Source: Arthrobacter sp. StoSoilB5
GTDB taxonomy: Bacteria; Actinomycetota; Actinomycetes; Actinomycetales; Micrococcaceae
Length of the DNA stretch: 64,000 nucleotides
Reading direction: 5' to 3'
Assembly: GCF_019977235.1 (NCBI RefSeq)
Contig: NZ_AP024646.1
Coordinates: 2,976,001 to 3,040,000 of the forward strand
The notes beneath the pieces were generated by a model, which saw only the letters and a program-made list of their open reading frames with translations, searched no databases and was not told where the DNA came from. Below, piece after piece: positions 46,715 to 55,448 of this stretch (position 1 is the first letter of the stretch; every line of letters starts with the position of its first letter). A program made the translations under genes and the position numbers.

Positions 46715-48382
46715 TCAATAGGCTCCGGAGGGCTGGATCATGGCCCGGAAGGTCCGCCACATAATCATCAGATCGCCGGCTATGGACCAGTTTTCGACGT
46801 AATAGAGGTCCAGCCGGACGGCTTCATCCCATGGGAGGTCTGATCGTCCATTGATCTGCCACAAGCCGGTGATTCCGGGTTTGATGAGAAGCCTGCGGTG
46901 GGTGTGCCGTTCGTAGCCACTGACTTCGCGCAGGAGTGGCGGGCGGGGGCCTACCAGGCTCATGTTTCCGGCCAGCACATTCCAGAACTGCGGTAGCTCG
47001 TCCAGGGAGTACTTGCGCATCCAACGGCCGCACTTGGTGACGCGGGGATCCTCACGGATCTTGAAGAGGACGCCGGCTCCCTGGTCCTTCCCGCTGAGTT
47101 CTTCCAGCCGCGCTTCGGCGTCAACCACCATGGAACGGAACTTCAGCATCTGGAAGGTGGTGCCTCGCCTACCGATCCGTTCCTGCCTGAAAAGCACGGG
47201 ACCCGGGCTGTCCAACCTGACTATCAGCGCCAGAACCGCCAGAAGCGGCGCCAGGCAGAGCAAAGCAGCAGCGGAGACCACGATGTCCATCAGGCGCTTG
47301 AGCGTGTGTTTGCCGCCCGAGTAGTGCGGAATATCCACGTGCATCAAGGGCAATCCCTCCACGGGACGCCAGTGGATGCGCGGGCCGGCCACGTTGGTCA
47401 ACGTTGCTGCCAGGACAAGTTCGGCGGAATCTTCCTCCAAGCGCCAGCCCAACTCCTGGATGAATTGGTTGCCCCCGGGGACAGGACCGGCAACGATCAC
47501 CGCGTTGGCGCCCGTCTGGCGCACGGTGTGGGCAATGCCGTAAATCGATGACAGGACGGGGACGCGATCGTTATCCACCACCAGGACGGCGCCACGCCGT
47601 GCCCCTGGAAGGCATGCCCCCAGGATGTTGTAGGCGGCACCGGACTTCCGGTTGATTTGCTTGATGACGTATCTGACGTCCTGGGGCTCTCCCACCACAA
47701 TGGCACGGGAGAGGCAACGGCCGCGTGATTTTTCACGGGTCAGCCAGCGCCGGAACATCCACCGGCTACCTGTCAGGGCCACCAAGCCCACCGGCAGCGA
47801 CACCAGGACGAATGAGCTTGCGGACTCGAGCCGGAAAACAACCGCCACGATTCCCAGGAAGCCGAAAACACGCAGGCTCGCGGACAGGACGCGTTTGTAT
47901 TCTTCGGGGCCCACCCCCAGCACCTTCGGATCCCGTGTCCGGTAGACCTCCAGCGCGCCCAACCAGGCAACGCCGAGTATAAAACCGAGCATGAGGTGCC
48001 GCTCATGGCCCGTGCCGCCCACCGCAACGGAAAGGCCATCCGTGTTCAAGAGGAAACCGGCCGTCACGGCCGCAGCTACAAGAGCGGTATCTGCCAAGCG
48101 AAGGCTGTTGGTAAGCAACCGCGTCCAGCCGTACCGGCGGGCCAGGGCGGAGCGGCGGTGGGTGACTGGCGGCTTGAGGTTCAGGGTGACATCTGCCCTC
48201 AACGCCGCCAGTCCCGCCTTTTCAGCCCGTTGTGCAGCAACGGACTTGTCAATCCAGGGAGACACCGGCGGATTGACATCGGCGACGGCAGGTTTGGCTG
48301 TGAACGCCGCGCCCAAGGAAAAGGGGTGCGCACCTTGTGGTGCGCCCTCCTTGCCCGAACGCAAGACTGGAACCTTTACCAT
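46715..48382 (-). CDS. Polyprenyl-phosphate sugar-1-phosphate transferase
   Basis: A 555-residue initiating transferase of the WbaP/CpsE type, which loads the first sugar phosphate onto undecaprenyl phosphate. The N-terminal part has about four membrane helices and a CoA-binding-like domain; the C-terminal catalytic part has one helix (LKRLMDIVVSAAALLCL), then RQERIGRRGTTFQMLKFRSM, RKYSLDELPQFWNVL and GPRPPLLREV, the sugar-transferase signatures. It heads the operon, 91 bases upstream of the dehydrogenase gene. The start has GAAGAAGG upstream. Confidence 0.93.
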   Translation of the reverse strand: MVKVPVLRSGKEGAPQGAHPFSLGAAFTAKPAVADVNPPVSPWIDKSVAAQRAEKAGLAALRADVTLNLKPPVTHRRSALARRYGWTRLLTNSLRLADTALVAAAVTAGFLLNTDGLSVAVGGTGHERHLMLGFILGVAWLGALEVYRTRDPKVLGVGPEEYKRVLSASLRVFGFLGIVAVVFRLESASSFVLVSLPVGLVALTGSRWMFRRWLTREKSRGRCLSRAIVVGEPQDVRYVIKQINRKSGAAYNILGACLPGARRGAVLVVDNDRVPVLSSIYGIAHTVRQTGANAVIVAGPVPGGNQFIQELGWRLEEDSAELVLAATLTNVAGPRIHWRPVEGLPLMHVDIPHYSGGKHTLKRLMDIVVSAAALLCLAPLLAVLALIVRLDSPGPVLFRQERIGRRGTTFQMLKFRSMVVDAEARLEELSGKDQGAGVLFKIREDPRVTKCGRWMRKYSLDELPQFWNVLAGNMSLVGPRPPLLREVSGYERHTHRRLLIKPGITGLWQINGRSDLPWDEAVRLDLYYVENWSIAGDLMIMWRTFRAMIQPSGAY

Positions 48383-48604
48383 GTCAGCCTTCTTCGCAGA
48401 CCTGCCATTGCCTACAACCCAGTGAAGCGGCGGCGGTCAGGAGGCGCACCAGTAGTCGGTACTCAAGTTTGCGCAGCTTTACCTATGGCTCCTACGTGCC
48501 AGTACCTAGCTGGCTGATGCAGGACTACGTGCTTTAATCCGCACGACACCACGGAAAACCGCGGAAATCCGGGCCAAGCACAACACAAACAACCTGAAAA
48601 ACGA

Positions 48605-48636
48605 CACAAAAAACCGGCCACCACCGGTGGCCGGTT
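48605..48636 (-). terminator. Terminator of the acidic small protein gene
   Basis: An 11-bp stem (48612-48622 with 48626-48636) closes a 3-base loop. Reading on the minus strand it is followed by a T-run, so it stops the gene at 48667-48924. Confidence 0.8.
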
Positions 48637-48666
48637 CCGTCCGGTCAGTTGCCGTTCTAACAGCTC

Positions 48667-48924
48667 TTAGTCCTCCAGGCTTTCGAGGTCTTCGTCGAGG
48701 ACCTCGTCGTCGTCCTCTTCCTCGTCATCAAACACCTGCAGCGGAGTAACCTCTGAATATGCCTCGTACAGGGCGTCTTCGTAAACTTCGAAGGCATCCG
48801 CGACGGCGAAGAACGCCGCCTCGACATTGGGGTCACCCTCACCTCGACGGGCTGAAGCGGCGGCCAAATGCTCTTCCAGGGCAGCAGTCAGTGATTGAAG
48901 CGCGACACGCGGATCGATGCTCAT
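48667..48924 (-). CDS. Small acidic protein of unknown function
   Basis: An 85-residue protein that I do not recognise. The N-terminal 60 residues are mostly helical (DPRVALQSLTAALEEHLAAA); the last 20 are almost all Asp/Glu (DDEEEDDDEVLDEDLESLED). It has no membrane segment. The ATG at 48924 appears leaderless: TAACGT (48931-48936, minus strand) ends 6 bases before it. It is divergent from the DUF5703 gene and has its own terminator. Confidence 0.7.
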   Translation of the reverse strand: MSIDPRVALQSLTAALEEHLAAASARRGEGDPNVEAAFFAVADAFEVYEDALYEAYSEVTPLQVFDDEEEDDDEVLDEDLESLED

Positions 48925-48963
48925 GACTTCACGTTAGCCCGAAAAGGACGAAAATGGAGAGGG

Positions 48964-49197
48964 ATGAAGGAACAATTTCGAGGCAGCTCCGAAGAGCGCC
49001 AACGTGACTATGCACGTCAGTACGAGTACCTCGTACTGACGGTCGGACCTGACGATTCACTGCCCGAAGCCCGGCGTCGGCTCGCGGAGCATTCGGAGTA
49101 CGGGAAATGGGAGTTGGAACGTAGCCGGCTATACCTCGGCGGCGGCAGGCGCTTTTGGTTGCGCCGCAAAGTCTATTCCGTGCAGCGCACGGTCTAG
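48964..49197 (+). CDS. DUF5703-type small protein
   Basis: A 77-residue basic protein (ARQYEYLVLTVGPDDSL, then RFWLRRKVY). It resembles the DUF5703 family of Actinobacteria by recall; function unknown. The ATG at 48964 follows GGAGAGGG directly, so the ribosome-binding spacing is short. The open frame extends to 48895, which overlaps the divergent gene and is not used. Confidence 0.65.
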   Translation: MKEQFRGSSEERQRDYARQYEYLVLTVGPDDSLPEARRRLAEHSEYGKWELERSRLYLGGGRRFWLRRKVYSVQRTV

Positions 49198-49223
49198 CTG
49201 AAGTCACAAGCAGCGCGGGCCGG

Positions 49224-49257
49224 CCCTCTGTTTCCTTGGTTTTGCAGAGGGTTTCCT
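49224..49257. terminator. Weak terminator between DUF5703 and acyl-CoA dehydrogenase genes
   Basis: A 7-bp stem ccctctg/cagaggg with a 14-base loop, followed by tttcctt. It lies between converging genes and touches the 3' end of the dehydrogenase gene. Confidence 0.4.
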
Positions 49258-50417
49258 TAGTTTTCCAAAGGCCCCAGCCAAGCGTTTGCCACTGTGTTAT
49301 GCGCTGACTCGTCATTGGACGGATGGAAAATTCCGGCGAGAACGTCGCGGTAGAGGCGCTCCATTTCCGAGCCCCGGAAGTAGCTGGATCCTCCCGTGAT
49401 CCTGATCGCCAGATCCACCACGTACCGGGCGTTTTCCGTGGCCCGCGACTTGAGCCCAACAAGCTTGGGGAACCACTGGGGTCCATGGTCCACCAGGTTA
49501 TCGATATCGCGCGCAACTGCCGACAACTGGGGATAGATACCGTCCATGGCCAGCGCCGCGTCGGCAACTTTCCAGCGGATGTCCGGATCCTGCGCGAAAC
49601 TCCGACCGCCGTGCTTCGCCGAGGTCCGACGCTTCACATTCTCAACGCCCAGTGTGAAGGCACGTTGCGCCAGTCCCGTGTAGACGGCGGCAAGCAGCGT
49701 CTCGAAACAAGCGAAAATGGCGAAGATCAGCAAGTCCTGGTTGGGGCCCACAGGCAATTTTCGGAAGATCCGTTCCGGAGGAATGACCGCGCCATGCAGC
49801 AAGGTGGTGTTCGACGCACTTGCCCGCATGCCCAGCGTGTCCCAGTCACTGAGCGTCTCATGGCCGGGTTCGTCACGGCGGAGAAAGCCGAATACGAGTT
49901 CGCCCTCGCCATCCCTGGCGTCCGCATCCTTGCCGAACGTCCCTAGACGGGTCCAGCCACGGGAGAGGCTCGTGAAGATCTTCCGGCCAGTAAAGCGATA
50001 GCCGCCATCCGGCAGCGGCTCAGCAACCGTGGTGGAATCGAACAGCATCGAATCATTGCCGGCCTCCGAAATGCCGAACGCAAAAACCTCGCCTCGGCCT
50101 GCTTCCTTAAGCACGAAGTCCAGCGAGTCATCACCCCGCGTGGCCATGACCTGCGCGACGCCGGTCCAGACCAAGTGCATGTTGACAGCCAACGCTGTGG
50201 CCGGGGCCGCCGTCGCGAGCCGTTGCTGAAGCGCAGCCACCGCTTCGAGCCCAAGGCCCATGCCGCCGTCGCCCTCCGGCACGAAAAGCTTCAGATAGCC
50301 GGCGTTCACCAGCTCCTCGAGGTCCTCGTGGAAGAACAGGTTGTTTTGGTCGTAGCCGGCAGCGCGTCCACGTAGCCGCTCAAGAAGGGCCTCTGGCAGG
50401 ATTTCCTCTGGAGTCAT
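49257..50417 (-). CDS. Acyl-CoA dehydrogenase family protein
   Basis: A 386-residue flavoprotein of the acyl-CoA dehydrogenase fold: an N-terminal helical domain, a middle beta domain (FAFGISEAGNDS, YRFTGRKIFTSLS), and a C-terminal helical domain. The sequence diverges from typical fatty-acyl enzymes, so the substrate may not be a fatty acyl-CoA; it could be one of the flavin monooxygenase-like relatives. AGGAGG precedes the ATG. It lies 27 bases past the M20 peptidase on the same strand. Confidence 0.82.
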   Translation of the reverse strand: MTPEEILPEALLERLRGRAAGYDQNNLFFHEDLEELVNAGYLKLFVPEGDGGMGLGLEAVAALQQRLATAAPATALAVNMHLVWTGVAQVMATRGDDSLDFVLKEAGRGEVFAFGISEAGNDSMLFDSTTVAEPLPDGGYRFTGRKIFTSLSRGWTRLGTFGKDADARDGEGELVFGFLRRDEPGHETLSDWDTLGMRASASNTTLLHGAVIPPERIFRKLPVGPNQDLLIFAIFACFETLLAAVYTGLAQRAFTLGVENVKRRTSAKHGGRSFAQDPDIRWKVADAALAMDGIYPQLSAVARDIDNLVDHGPQWFPKLVGLKSRATENARYVVDLAIRITGGSSYFRGSEMERLYRDVLAGIFHPSNDESAHNTVANAWLGPLEN

Positions 50418-50444
50418 GGCTGGGCCTCCTGATGTTGGGAAGGT

Positions 50445-51749
50445 CTAGTAGTTGCTCAGCAGCCTGTCCAGGACGCGCGCCCCGAATTTCAGGGACTCCT
50501 CCGGCACTCTCTCGTCCACTCCATGGAACATGCCGGTGAAGTCCAGCTCGTCCGGCAGCATCAGCGGAGCGAAGCCGTAACCTGTGATGCCGATCTTGCT
50601 CAAGGACTTGTTATCGGTGCCTCCGGAAAGGGTGTAAGGAAGCACCTTGGCGCCCGGGTCCTCGGAGTGCAAGGCATCGATCATGGAGTCCACCAGGTTG
50701 CCGGCAAAGGGCACTTCAAGGGACACATCCTTGTTAACGTAGCTGATCTCCACGCCGTCTCCAGCGAGCTCCTTGATGGTTTCGAACACCAGTTCCTGCT
50801 GGCCGGGCAGCGTGCGGCAGTCCACGAATGCCTCGGCCGATTCCGGGATGACATTGTGCTTGTAGCCGGAGCGGAGCAGGGTGGGGTTGGAGGTATTTTG
50901 CAGCGTTGCGCCCACGAACCGGGCAACCGTGCCGAGTTCTTTGAGGATGATGTCCGGGTTGTCGGCATCAAACTCGACGCCCGTTAGCTCAGTCACGCCG
51001 TCCAGGAACTGCCTGGTGGTGGGGGTCAGCTCTACAGGCCACTTGTATTCTCCGATCCTGGTGACAGCCGCCGCAAGCCGGGTGACCGCGTTGTCCGTAT
51101 TGATCTGCGAGCCGTGGCCAGCCCGTCCATGGGCCACCAGCCGCAACCAGGAAAGGCCCTTTTCGGCAGTTTGAAGCAAGTAGGTCCGCTGACCGCCGAT
51201 GGTCGCGGAGAATCCGCCGACTTCGGAGATAGCCTCGGTGGCTCCGTCGAACAATTCGCGCCGGTGCTCCACGGCATAGCGGGCACCATAAGTGCCGCCG
51301 GCTTCCTCGTCGGCGAAGAAGGCGAAAATGATATCCCGCTTGGGCTTGCGGCCAGTCCTGGCGAAGTTCCGCATGACTGAAAGGATCATGGCATCCATGT
51401 CCTTCATGTCCACAGCTCCACGGCCCCAGATCAGGCCGTCTTTCAGTTCGCCGCTGAACGGATCAACGCTCCACTGATCCTTCAGGGCCGGTACAACGTC
51501 CAGGTGTCCGTGGACAACCAGGGCGTCAGCTGACGGGTCCTCCCCTGCCATGCGCGTTACGACGTTGGCGCGTCCCGGTGCTGACTCGAAAATCTCGGCA
51601 TCGAGACCCACTTCGCTGATGAGGCCGGCCGTGTACTCCGCAGCGGCCCGTTCGCCCGGTCCGGTGTCATCGCCGAAGTTGGAGGAGTCGATACGGATGA
51701 GCTCCTGGCAGATCCGGACAACTTCGTCTTCGGGGCGGATGACAGACAT
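50445..51749 (-). CDS. M20 family metallopeptidase
   Basis: A 434-residue zinc peptidase or deacylase of the M20/M25/M40 group. The metal ligands are in VVHGHLDVVPAL, GRGAVDMKDMDAM and ADEEAGG (the EE pair includes the general base). The dimerisation domain begins near LRLVAHGRAGHGSQ. Similar to the putative dipeptidase/DapE2 of mycobacteria; the substrate is not certain. AAGGAG lies 7 bases before the ATG. Confidence 0.9.
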   Translation of the reverse strand: MSVIRPEDEVVRICQELIRIDSSNFGDDTGPGERAAAEYTAGLISEVGLDAEIFESAPGRANVVTRMAGEDPSADALVVHGHLDVVPALKDQWSVDPFSGELKDGLIWGRGAVDMKDMDAMILSVMRNFARTGRKPKRDIIFAFFADEEAGGTYGARYAVEHRRELFDGATEAISEVGGFSATIGGQRTYLLQTAEKGLSWLRLVAHGRAGHGSQINTDNAVTRLAAAVTRIGEYKWPVELTPTTRQFLDGVTELTGVEFDADNPDIILKELGTVARFVGATLQNTSNPTLLRSGYKHNVIPESAEAFVDCRTLPGQQELVFETIKELAGDGVEISYVNKDVSLEVPFAGNLVDSMIDALHSEDPGAKVLPYTLSGGTDNKSLSKIGITGYGFAPLMLPDELDFTGMFHGVDERVPEESLKFGARVLDRLLSNY

Positions 51750-52017
51750 GGAAATTCTCCTTGCGTGGCTGGGCTGCAGGTGCGGGCGACGCGCACTGCG
51801 GATCCCGCAGCTCTACCGTCCCGTGTTCCTCCAGCCTACTCACCGAAAGCCTCGTCGGTTGAGCAATTCCGGGCGCCGCCACGCCTCGAAAGTCTGCAGG
51901 CCAGCCTTGACCCGCATCGATTTTTTAGTTCCTTCAAACCGTGTTAGAGTTTTTCTCGCTGCTTCGGAGGAAAGTGAAGCACCGGAAGGTGCAGAATGGC
52001 TTCTCCGAACACCACCT
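51750..52017. other. Intergenic region upstream of tRNA-Leu
   Basis: This 268-base stretch has no convincing gene. A TAGAGT hexamer (51945-51950), about 68 bases before the tRNA, could be its -10; a matching -35 is not clear. A small hairpin gcacc/ggtgc (near 51980) follows. Confidence 0.3.
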
Positions 52018-52100
52018 GCGCGGGTGGCGGAATGGCAGACGCGCTAGCTTGAGGTGCTAGTCCTCGAAAGGGGGTGGGGGTTCAAGTCCCCCTCCGCGCA
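52018..52100 (+). tRNA. tRNA-Leu (GAG anticodon)
   Basis: An 83-base class II tRNA. The acceptor stem GCGCGGG pairs with TCCGCGC with one G-U pair. The anticodon stem ctagc/gctag (52044-52048 with 52056-52060) holds the loop ttgaggt, with anticodon GAG at 52051-52053, which reads CUC and CUU. A long variable arm and the T stem ggggg/ccccc with TTCAAGT follow. The discriminator base is A; the CCA end is not encoded. Confidence 0.95.
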
Positions 52101-52109
52101 CAAAGAAGG

Positions 52110-52132
52110 CCCCGGGAAACCGGGGTTTTTTT
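52110..52132 (+). terminator. Terminator of tRNA-Leu
   Basis: A 6-bp stem ccccgg/ccgggg with a GAAA loop is followed by seven T residues, 9 bases after the tRNA. Confidence 0.9.
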
Positions 52133-52163
52133 GTGCCCTCAACCACGCGGGGCCTGGTTCCGC

Positions 52164-53105
52164 TCATCGTCTGAGGGATATGCCGCGCCCCTGAAGATTC
52201 CGCTCACCGGGAGCACGTCCAGCCGCAAGGATATGGTCGGCCGCGTCCAGGGTCACTCGGGGAAGCTTGGCAAGCCGCCTCCACAGGAGGTAGGTCCGGA
52301 TATCCACTCCCTTGCGTTCGGACCGTGACGCGAGGACGTCTCTGCAGGATGTGTAGCACAGCCGAAGAGATTCCCGGAGGCCACCAAACTGCCCGGACCT
52401 CACCAGCAGAAGGCCCAGGTGACCAACGAGCACGGGCACCACAAGCAAAGCGGGCGTGTGATACCACTTGAAACGAAGTTCGCTACGCCACCGCAGTTGG
52501 CGCCTTCGCAAAGGTTGGCGGTCAGCATTCGGGCAGTGCTCAACCGGATCTGCGGTGCCGTGCCTGACTACGAGGCCAGAGGCCAAAAGACGAATCGCTA
52601 TATCGGATTCCTCGCAGTAGAACCTATACGATTCACGCAAACCGCCACAGGCAAGTACTGCATCCCGGCGCAGAGCGTGTGCGGCGCCGATAAAGCTCCT
52701 GGCCAGCTCAACAGTATCGCCGCCCCGATGGCCCTGCATTAGGGCACCATTCTCGGTAAAGGGAACGGCAACCGCTGCAATGGCAGCTGACGAAAAGTCC
52801 GCCAGCGTTTGCCGGGCCGTGGAGACGGACCGAAAGTATGCGTCATCGTCCAAAATGAGGACGAAGGGAGTGGATGCTGCCTTGATGCAAATGTTCCGGG
52901 CAGCGATCAGGCCGACGTTTTCCTGGCCGGAAATGAGCTGAACGCCGGGAAACTGCTCTCGAACCACCTCTGGCGTCCCGTCCGAGGATGCGTCGTCGTA
53001 GACAATGATGGGGATTGCGGGTTCCTGGGCAAGAGCACTCGAAAGCAACCTCTTGAGATCATCGACGCGGTTGTAGGTCGAGACGCACAAACTGATCTGG
53101 TTCAT
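52164..53105 (-). CDS. GT2 family glycosyltransferase
   Basis: A 313-residue GT-A transferase. It has ISLCVSTYNRVDDLKRLL, VYDDASSDGT, the metal motif LDDDAYF and FYCEESDIAIRL, and a hydrophobic stretch late in the protein (LLVVPVLVGHLGLLL) that may bind the membrane. Sugar and acceptor are unknown. The ATG at 53105 has GGAGAG at a good distance; the frame extends to 53327. It lies just past tRNA-Leu and apart from the main polysaccharide locus, so it may be a separate acquisition. Confidence 0.84.
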   Translation of the reverse strand: MNQISLCVSTYNRVDDLKRLLSSALAQEPAIPIIVYDDASSDGTPEVVREQFPGVQLISGQENVGLIAARNICIKAASTPFVLILDDDAYFRSVSTARQTLADFSSAAIAAVAVPFTENGALMQGHRGGDTVELARSFIGAAHALRRDAVLACGGLRESYRFYCEESDIAIRLLASGLVVRHGTADPVEHCPNADRQPLRRRQLRWRSELRFKWYHTPALLVVPVLVGHLGLLLVRSGQFGGLRESLRLCYTSCRDVLASRSERKGVDIRTYLLWRRLAKLPRVTLDAADHILAAGRAPGERNLQGRGISLRR

Positions 53106-53175
53106 GTGGCGAGTCTCTCCTCCTCCGGCAATACGTCTCAAGAGAATATCCGGCTCGCAAGGATTTATGGAGGGC

Positions 53176-54102
53176 TTAAGACAACGGCGCGACGCTGCCC
53201 CTGAAGTGACGCCGGCCGCTGCGTGGGTTCCACGCCACGTAATCCGAGCGCTGCCACGCCCCGGTGTCCGCCTGGATCGTGGAGATGTCCAGCGCCACCC
53301 GTGCGGGCAGGAAAACTGGCGCCTCAAACCTCACCTCCCACGTGAAGGCATCGGGCTTGACCGACCCGACGTCTGCCAGCGCACGGGAGGCAAGATACAT
53401 CCCGTGGGCAATGGACCCCCGCAGGCCCAGGGCTTTGGCGGATAAGACACTCAAATGGATGGGATTGAAATCGCCGGAGACAGCGGCGTAGTTGCGTCCA
53501 ATGTCCAGGTCCAGTTGCCATACGGCCGTGGGATCCGGCGGGGAAAAATCACTGTTATCTCCCGTGCTGCTTGGGTTTCCCGGCTTGTCGATGCCAGGCA
53601 GGAAGACCCCTTTTGCGAGGTAGGTGGACACGCCCCGCCACAGCAACTCGCTTGAGGAGCTGGAGCGGACTTCCGCTATGACGTCCACTTGCGTCCCAGC
53701 CCGGTGGCCGGAGAGGTTTTCTGACCATGACCGGATGTCCAAGGCTTCCGTGAATTGTATGGGGACCCGCTGTTCCACATGGTTCCTGAGGTGGATCATG
53801 CCGAGCAGCGGCAACGGAAAGTCATCCCGGTTCATCACACTCATGGAGACCGGAAAGGCCAGGGCATGGACGAATCCTGCTGGCAGGATGTCACTGGCCG
53901 TCTCCCCCAGAAGGTGCTGGTAGGCAGTCAGGTTTGCGACGTCCGCCTGGACATCCCTGACCTCGTGGCTGACCGTTGGCAACGTCGCCTGTCCCGTCGA
54001 TGAACCAAGGACCCGGCGACGGGCGGCGGTTGCCGCGGCGTTGACGTAGAGCTTGGACAGGGACGGCAGCTCTCCAAGGATGACCGGCTGCGGTTGGCTC
54101 AT
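53176..54102 (-). CDS. MaoC-like (R)-specific acyl hydratase
   Basis: A 308-residue double hot-dog protein. The C-terminal half has the hydratase-2 motif in GDFNPIHLSVLSAKALG with the catalytic Asp and His, then IAHGMYLASRAL. Family members hydrate enoyl thioesters to (R)-3-hydroxyacyl forms, or act in fatty acid synthesis. The ATG at 54102 overlaps the stop of the FabG-like gene by 4 bases, with GGGAG upstream, so the two act in one operon with the thiolase. Confidence 0.86.
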   Translation of the reverse strand: MSQPQPVILGELPSLSKLYVNAAATAARRRVLGSSTGQATLPTVSHEVRDVQADVANLTAYQHLLGETASDILPAGFVHALAFPVSMSVMNRDDFPLPLLGMIHLRNHVEQRVPIQFTEALDIRSWSENLSGHRAGTQVDVIAEVRSSSSSELLWRGVSTYLAKGVFLPGIDKPGNPSSTGDNSDFSPPDPTAVWQLDLDIGRNYAAVSGDFNPIHLSVLSAKALGLRGSIAHGMYLASRALADVGSVKPDAFTWEVRFEAPVFLPARVALDISTIQADTGAWQRSDYVAWNPRSGRRHFRGSVAPLS

Positions 54103-55442
54103 GCTCCCACCAATTGCTGTCCGCACACGCGAAGTACTCCCCCCGAGATTCCTCCGGCGGCGTCGCTCGCCAGGAAGGCGATTGCTTCCGCGACGTCTTG
54201 TGGCTGGCCACCCTGCCTCAGTGAATTGAGCCTGCGGGCGGCTTCCCGGATGGCGAACGGCATCCGCGCCGTCATCTCTGTTTCAATGAAGCCCGGTGCT
54301 ACTGCGTTGATCGTGCCCCCGAAGGACTCCATGAGCGGGGCTGTGGAGCGCACCATTCCGATCACGCCGCCTTTGGACGCGGCATAGTTGGTTTGGCCCC
54401 TGTTGCCGGCAATGCCACTAGTGGACGCCACCGAAACGATGCGCGGCGCCTCCTTGAAGTGCTCCGAGGCCAGAAGTGCCTCATTGATCCTCAATTGGGC
54501 GGCGATGTTAACCGCGATGACCGACTGCCAGCGGCCCTCATCCATGTTGGCCAAGAGGCGGTCGCGGGTGATGCCGGCATTGTGGATGACGACGTCGAGC
54601 CTGCCGTGGCGTTCCACTGCGTGGTCGATAATCCGGTGACCGGCGTCGTCCCGCGTGATGTCGAGCTGGAGGGCCGTCCCGTGGACCTCGTTGGCCACGT
54701 CCGCGAGATGGTCGCCTGCGGCGGGAATATCCACCAACACCACCTTCGCTCCATCACGGTGCAGCGTCCGGGCGATCGCGGCGCCGATACCCCGCGCTGC
54801 ACCAGTGACCACGGCGACTTTGCCTGCAAGCGGTTTGTCGTCCTCGACGGGCAGGCTGCCGGAGGATGAACTGATCGTCAGGAACTGGCCATCCACATAG
54901 GCGGAGCGCCCGGAAAGGAAGAAGCGCAGGGCTCCCAGCGCTGAAGGGCTGGTGGTGGCCAAATCCTCATCAAGAAGAATGCCGTTCGCAGTCGCTCCGG
55001 CACGTAATTCCTTGGCCAATGAACGCAGGAGGCCATCGATGCCCTGCCGGGCGGCGGCCGAAGCGGGCGTGGGCGCGGACCGGGCCGTCCTTGAGACAGT
55101 AATGATGCGTCCGTTGGGCGCGAGATCCCGCAAGGAAGCACCAATTGTCATCACGGGTTTGGCCAGGTCCGCTGGGTGCTGCACGGCATCCAGGACAAGA
55201 ACGATGGCGCCGAGCTTTTCCTTGGGCAAGGCGTGGCGACGGACGTCCAAGCCCCAACCTAGAAGCGTGGTGGCGAGGTCATCTGCGCCCACGCTATCGC
55301 CGTTGACCAGCACGGGCCCAGTAATGAGCGGTGCGCCTGGTTGGTGGCGGCGCAACTCAACCGGTTGCGGCAGGCCGAGCCTTTTTGCGACGCCCTTGCC
55401 CAGTCCCTGGCTGACGATCCTGGTGTACTTGTCTGTCATCAC
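54099..55442 (-). CDS. FabG-like 3-oxoacyl reductase with N-terminal extra domain
   Basis: A 447-residue enzyme of the high-molecular-weight FabG (FabG4) type. The N-terminal 200 residues form a degenerate Rossmann-like domain; the C-terminal 245 residues are a full short-chain reductase (AVVTGAARGIGAAI, HNAGI, SVASTSG, NYAASKGG). It would reduce or oxidise 3-oxoacyl/3-hydroxyacyl thioesters. It follows the thiolase gene by 6 bases and overlaps the MaoC gene, which places it in a beta-oxidation-like set. GGGGAGCG precedes the ATG. Confidence 0.9.
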   Translation of the reverse strand: MMTDKYTRIVSQGLGKGVAKRLGLPQPVELRRHQPGAPLITGPVLVNGDSVGADDLATTLLGWGLDVRRHALPKEKLGAIVLVLDAVQHPADLAKPVMTIGASLRDLAPNGRIITVSRTARSAPTPASAAARQGIDGLLRSLAKELRAGATANGILLDEDLATTSPSALGALRFFLSGRSAYVDGQFLTISSSSGSLPVEDDKPLAGKVAVVTGAARGIGAAIARTLHRDGAKVVLVDIPAAGDHLADVANEVHGTALQLDITRDDAGHRIIDHAVERHGRLDVVIHNAGITRDRLLANMDEGRWQSVIAVNIAAQLRINEALLASEHFKEAPRIVSVASTSGIAGNRGQTNYAASKGGVIGMVRSTAPLMESFGGTINAVAPGFIETEMTARMPFAIREAARRLNSLRQGGQPQDVAEAIAFLASDAAGGISGGVLRVCGQQLVGA

Positions 55443-55448
55443 GCTCCC

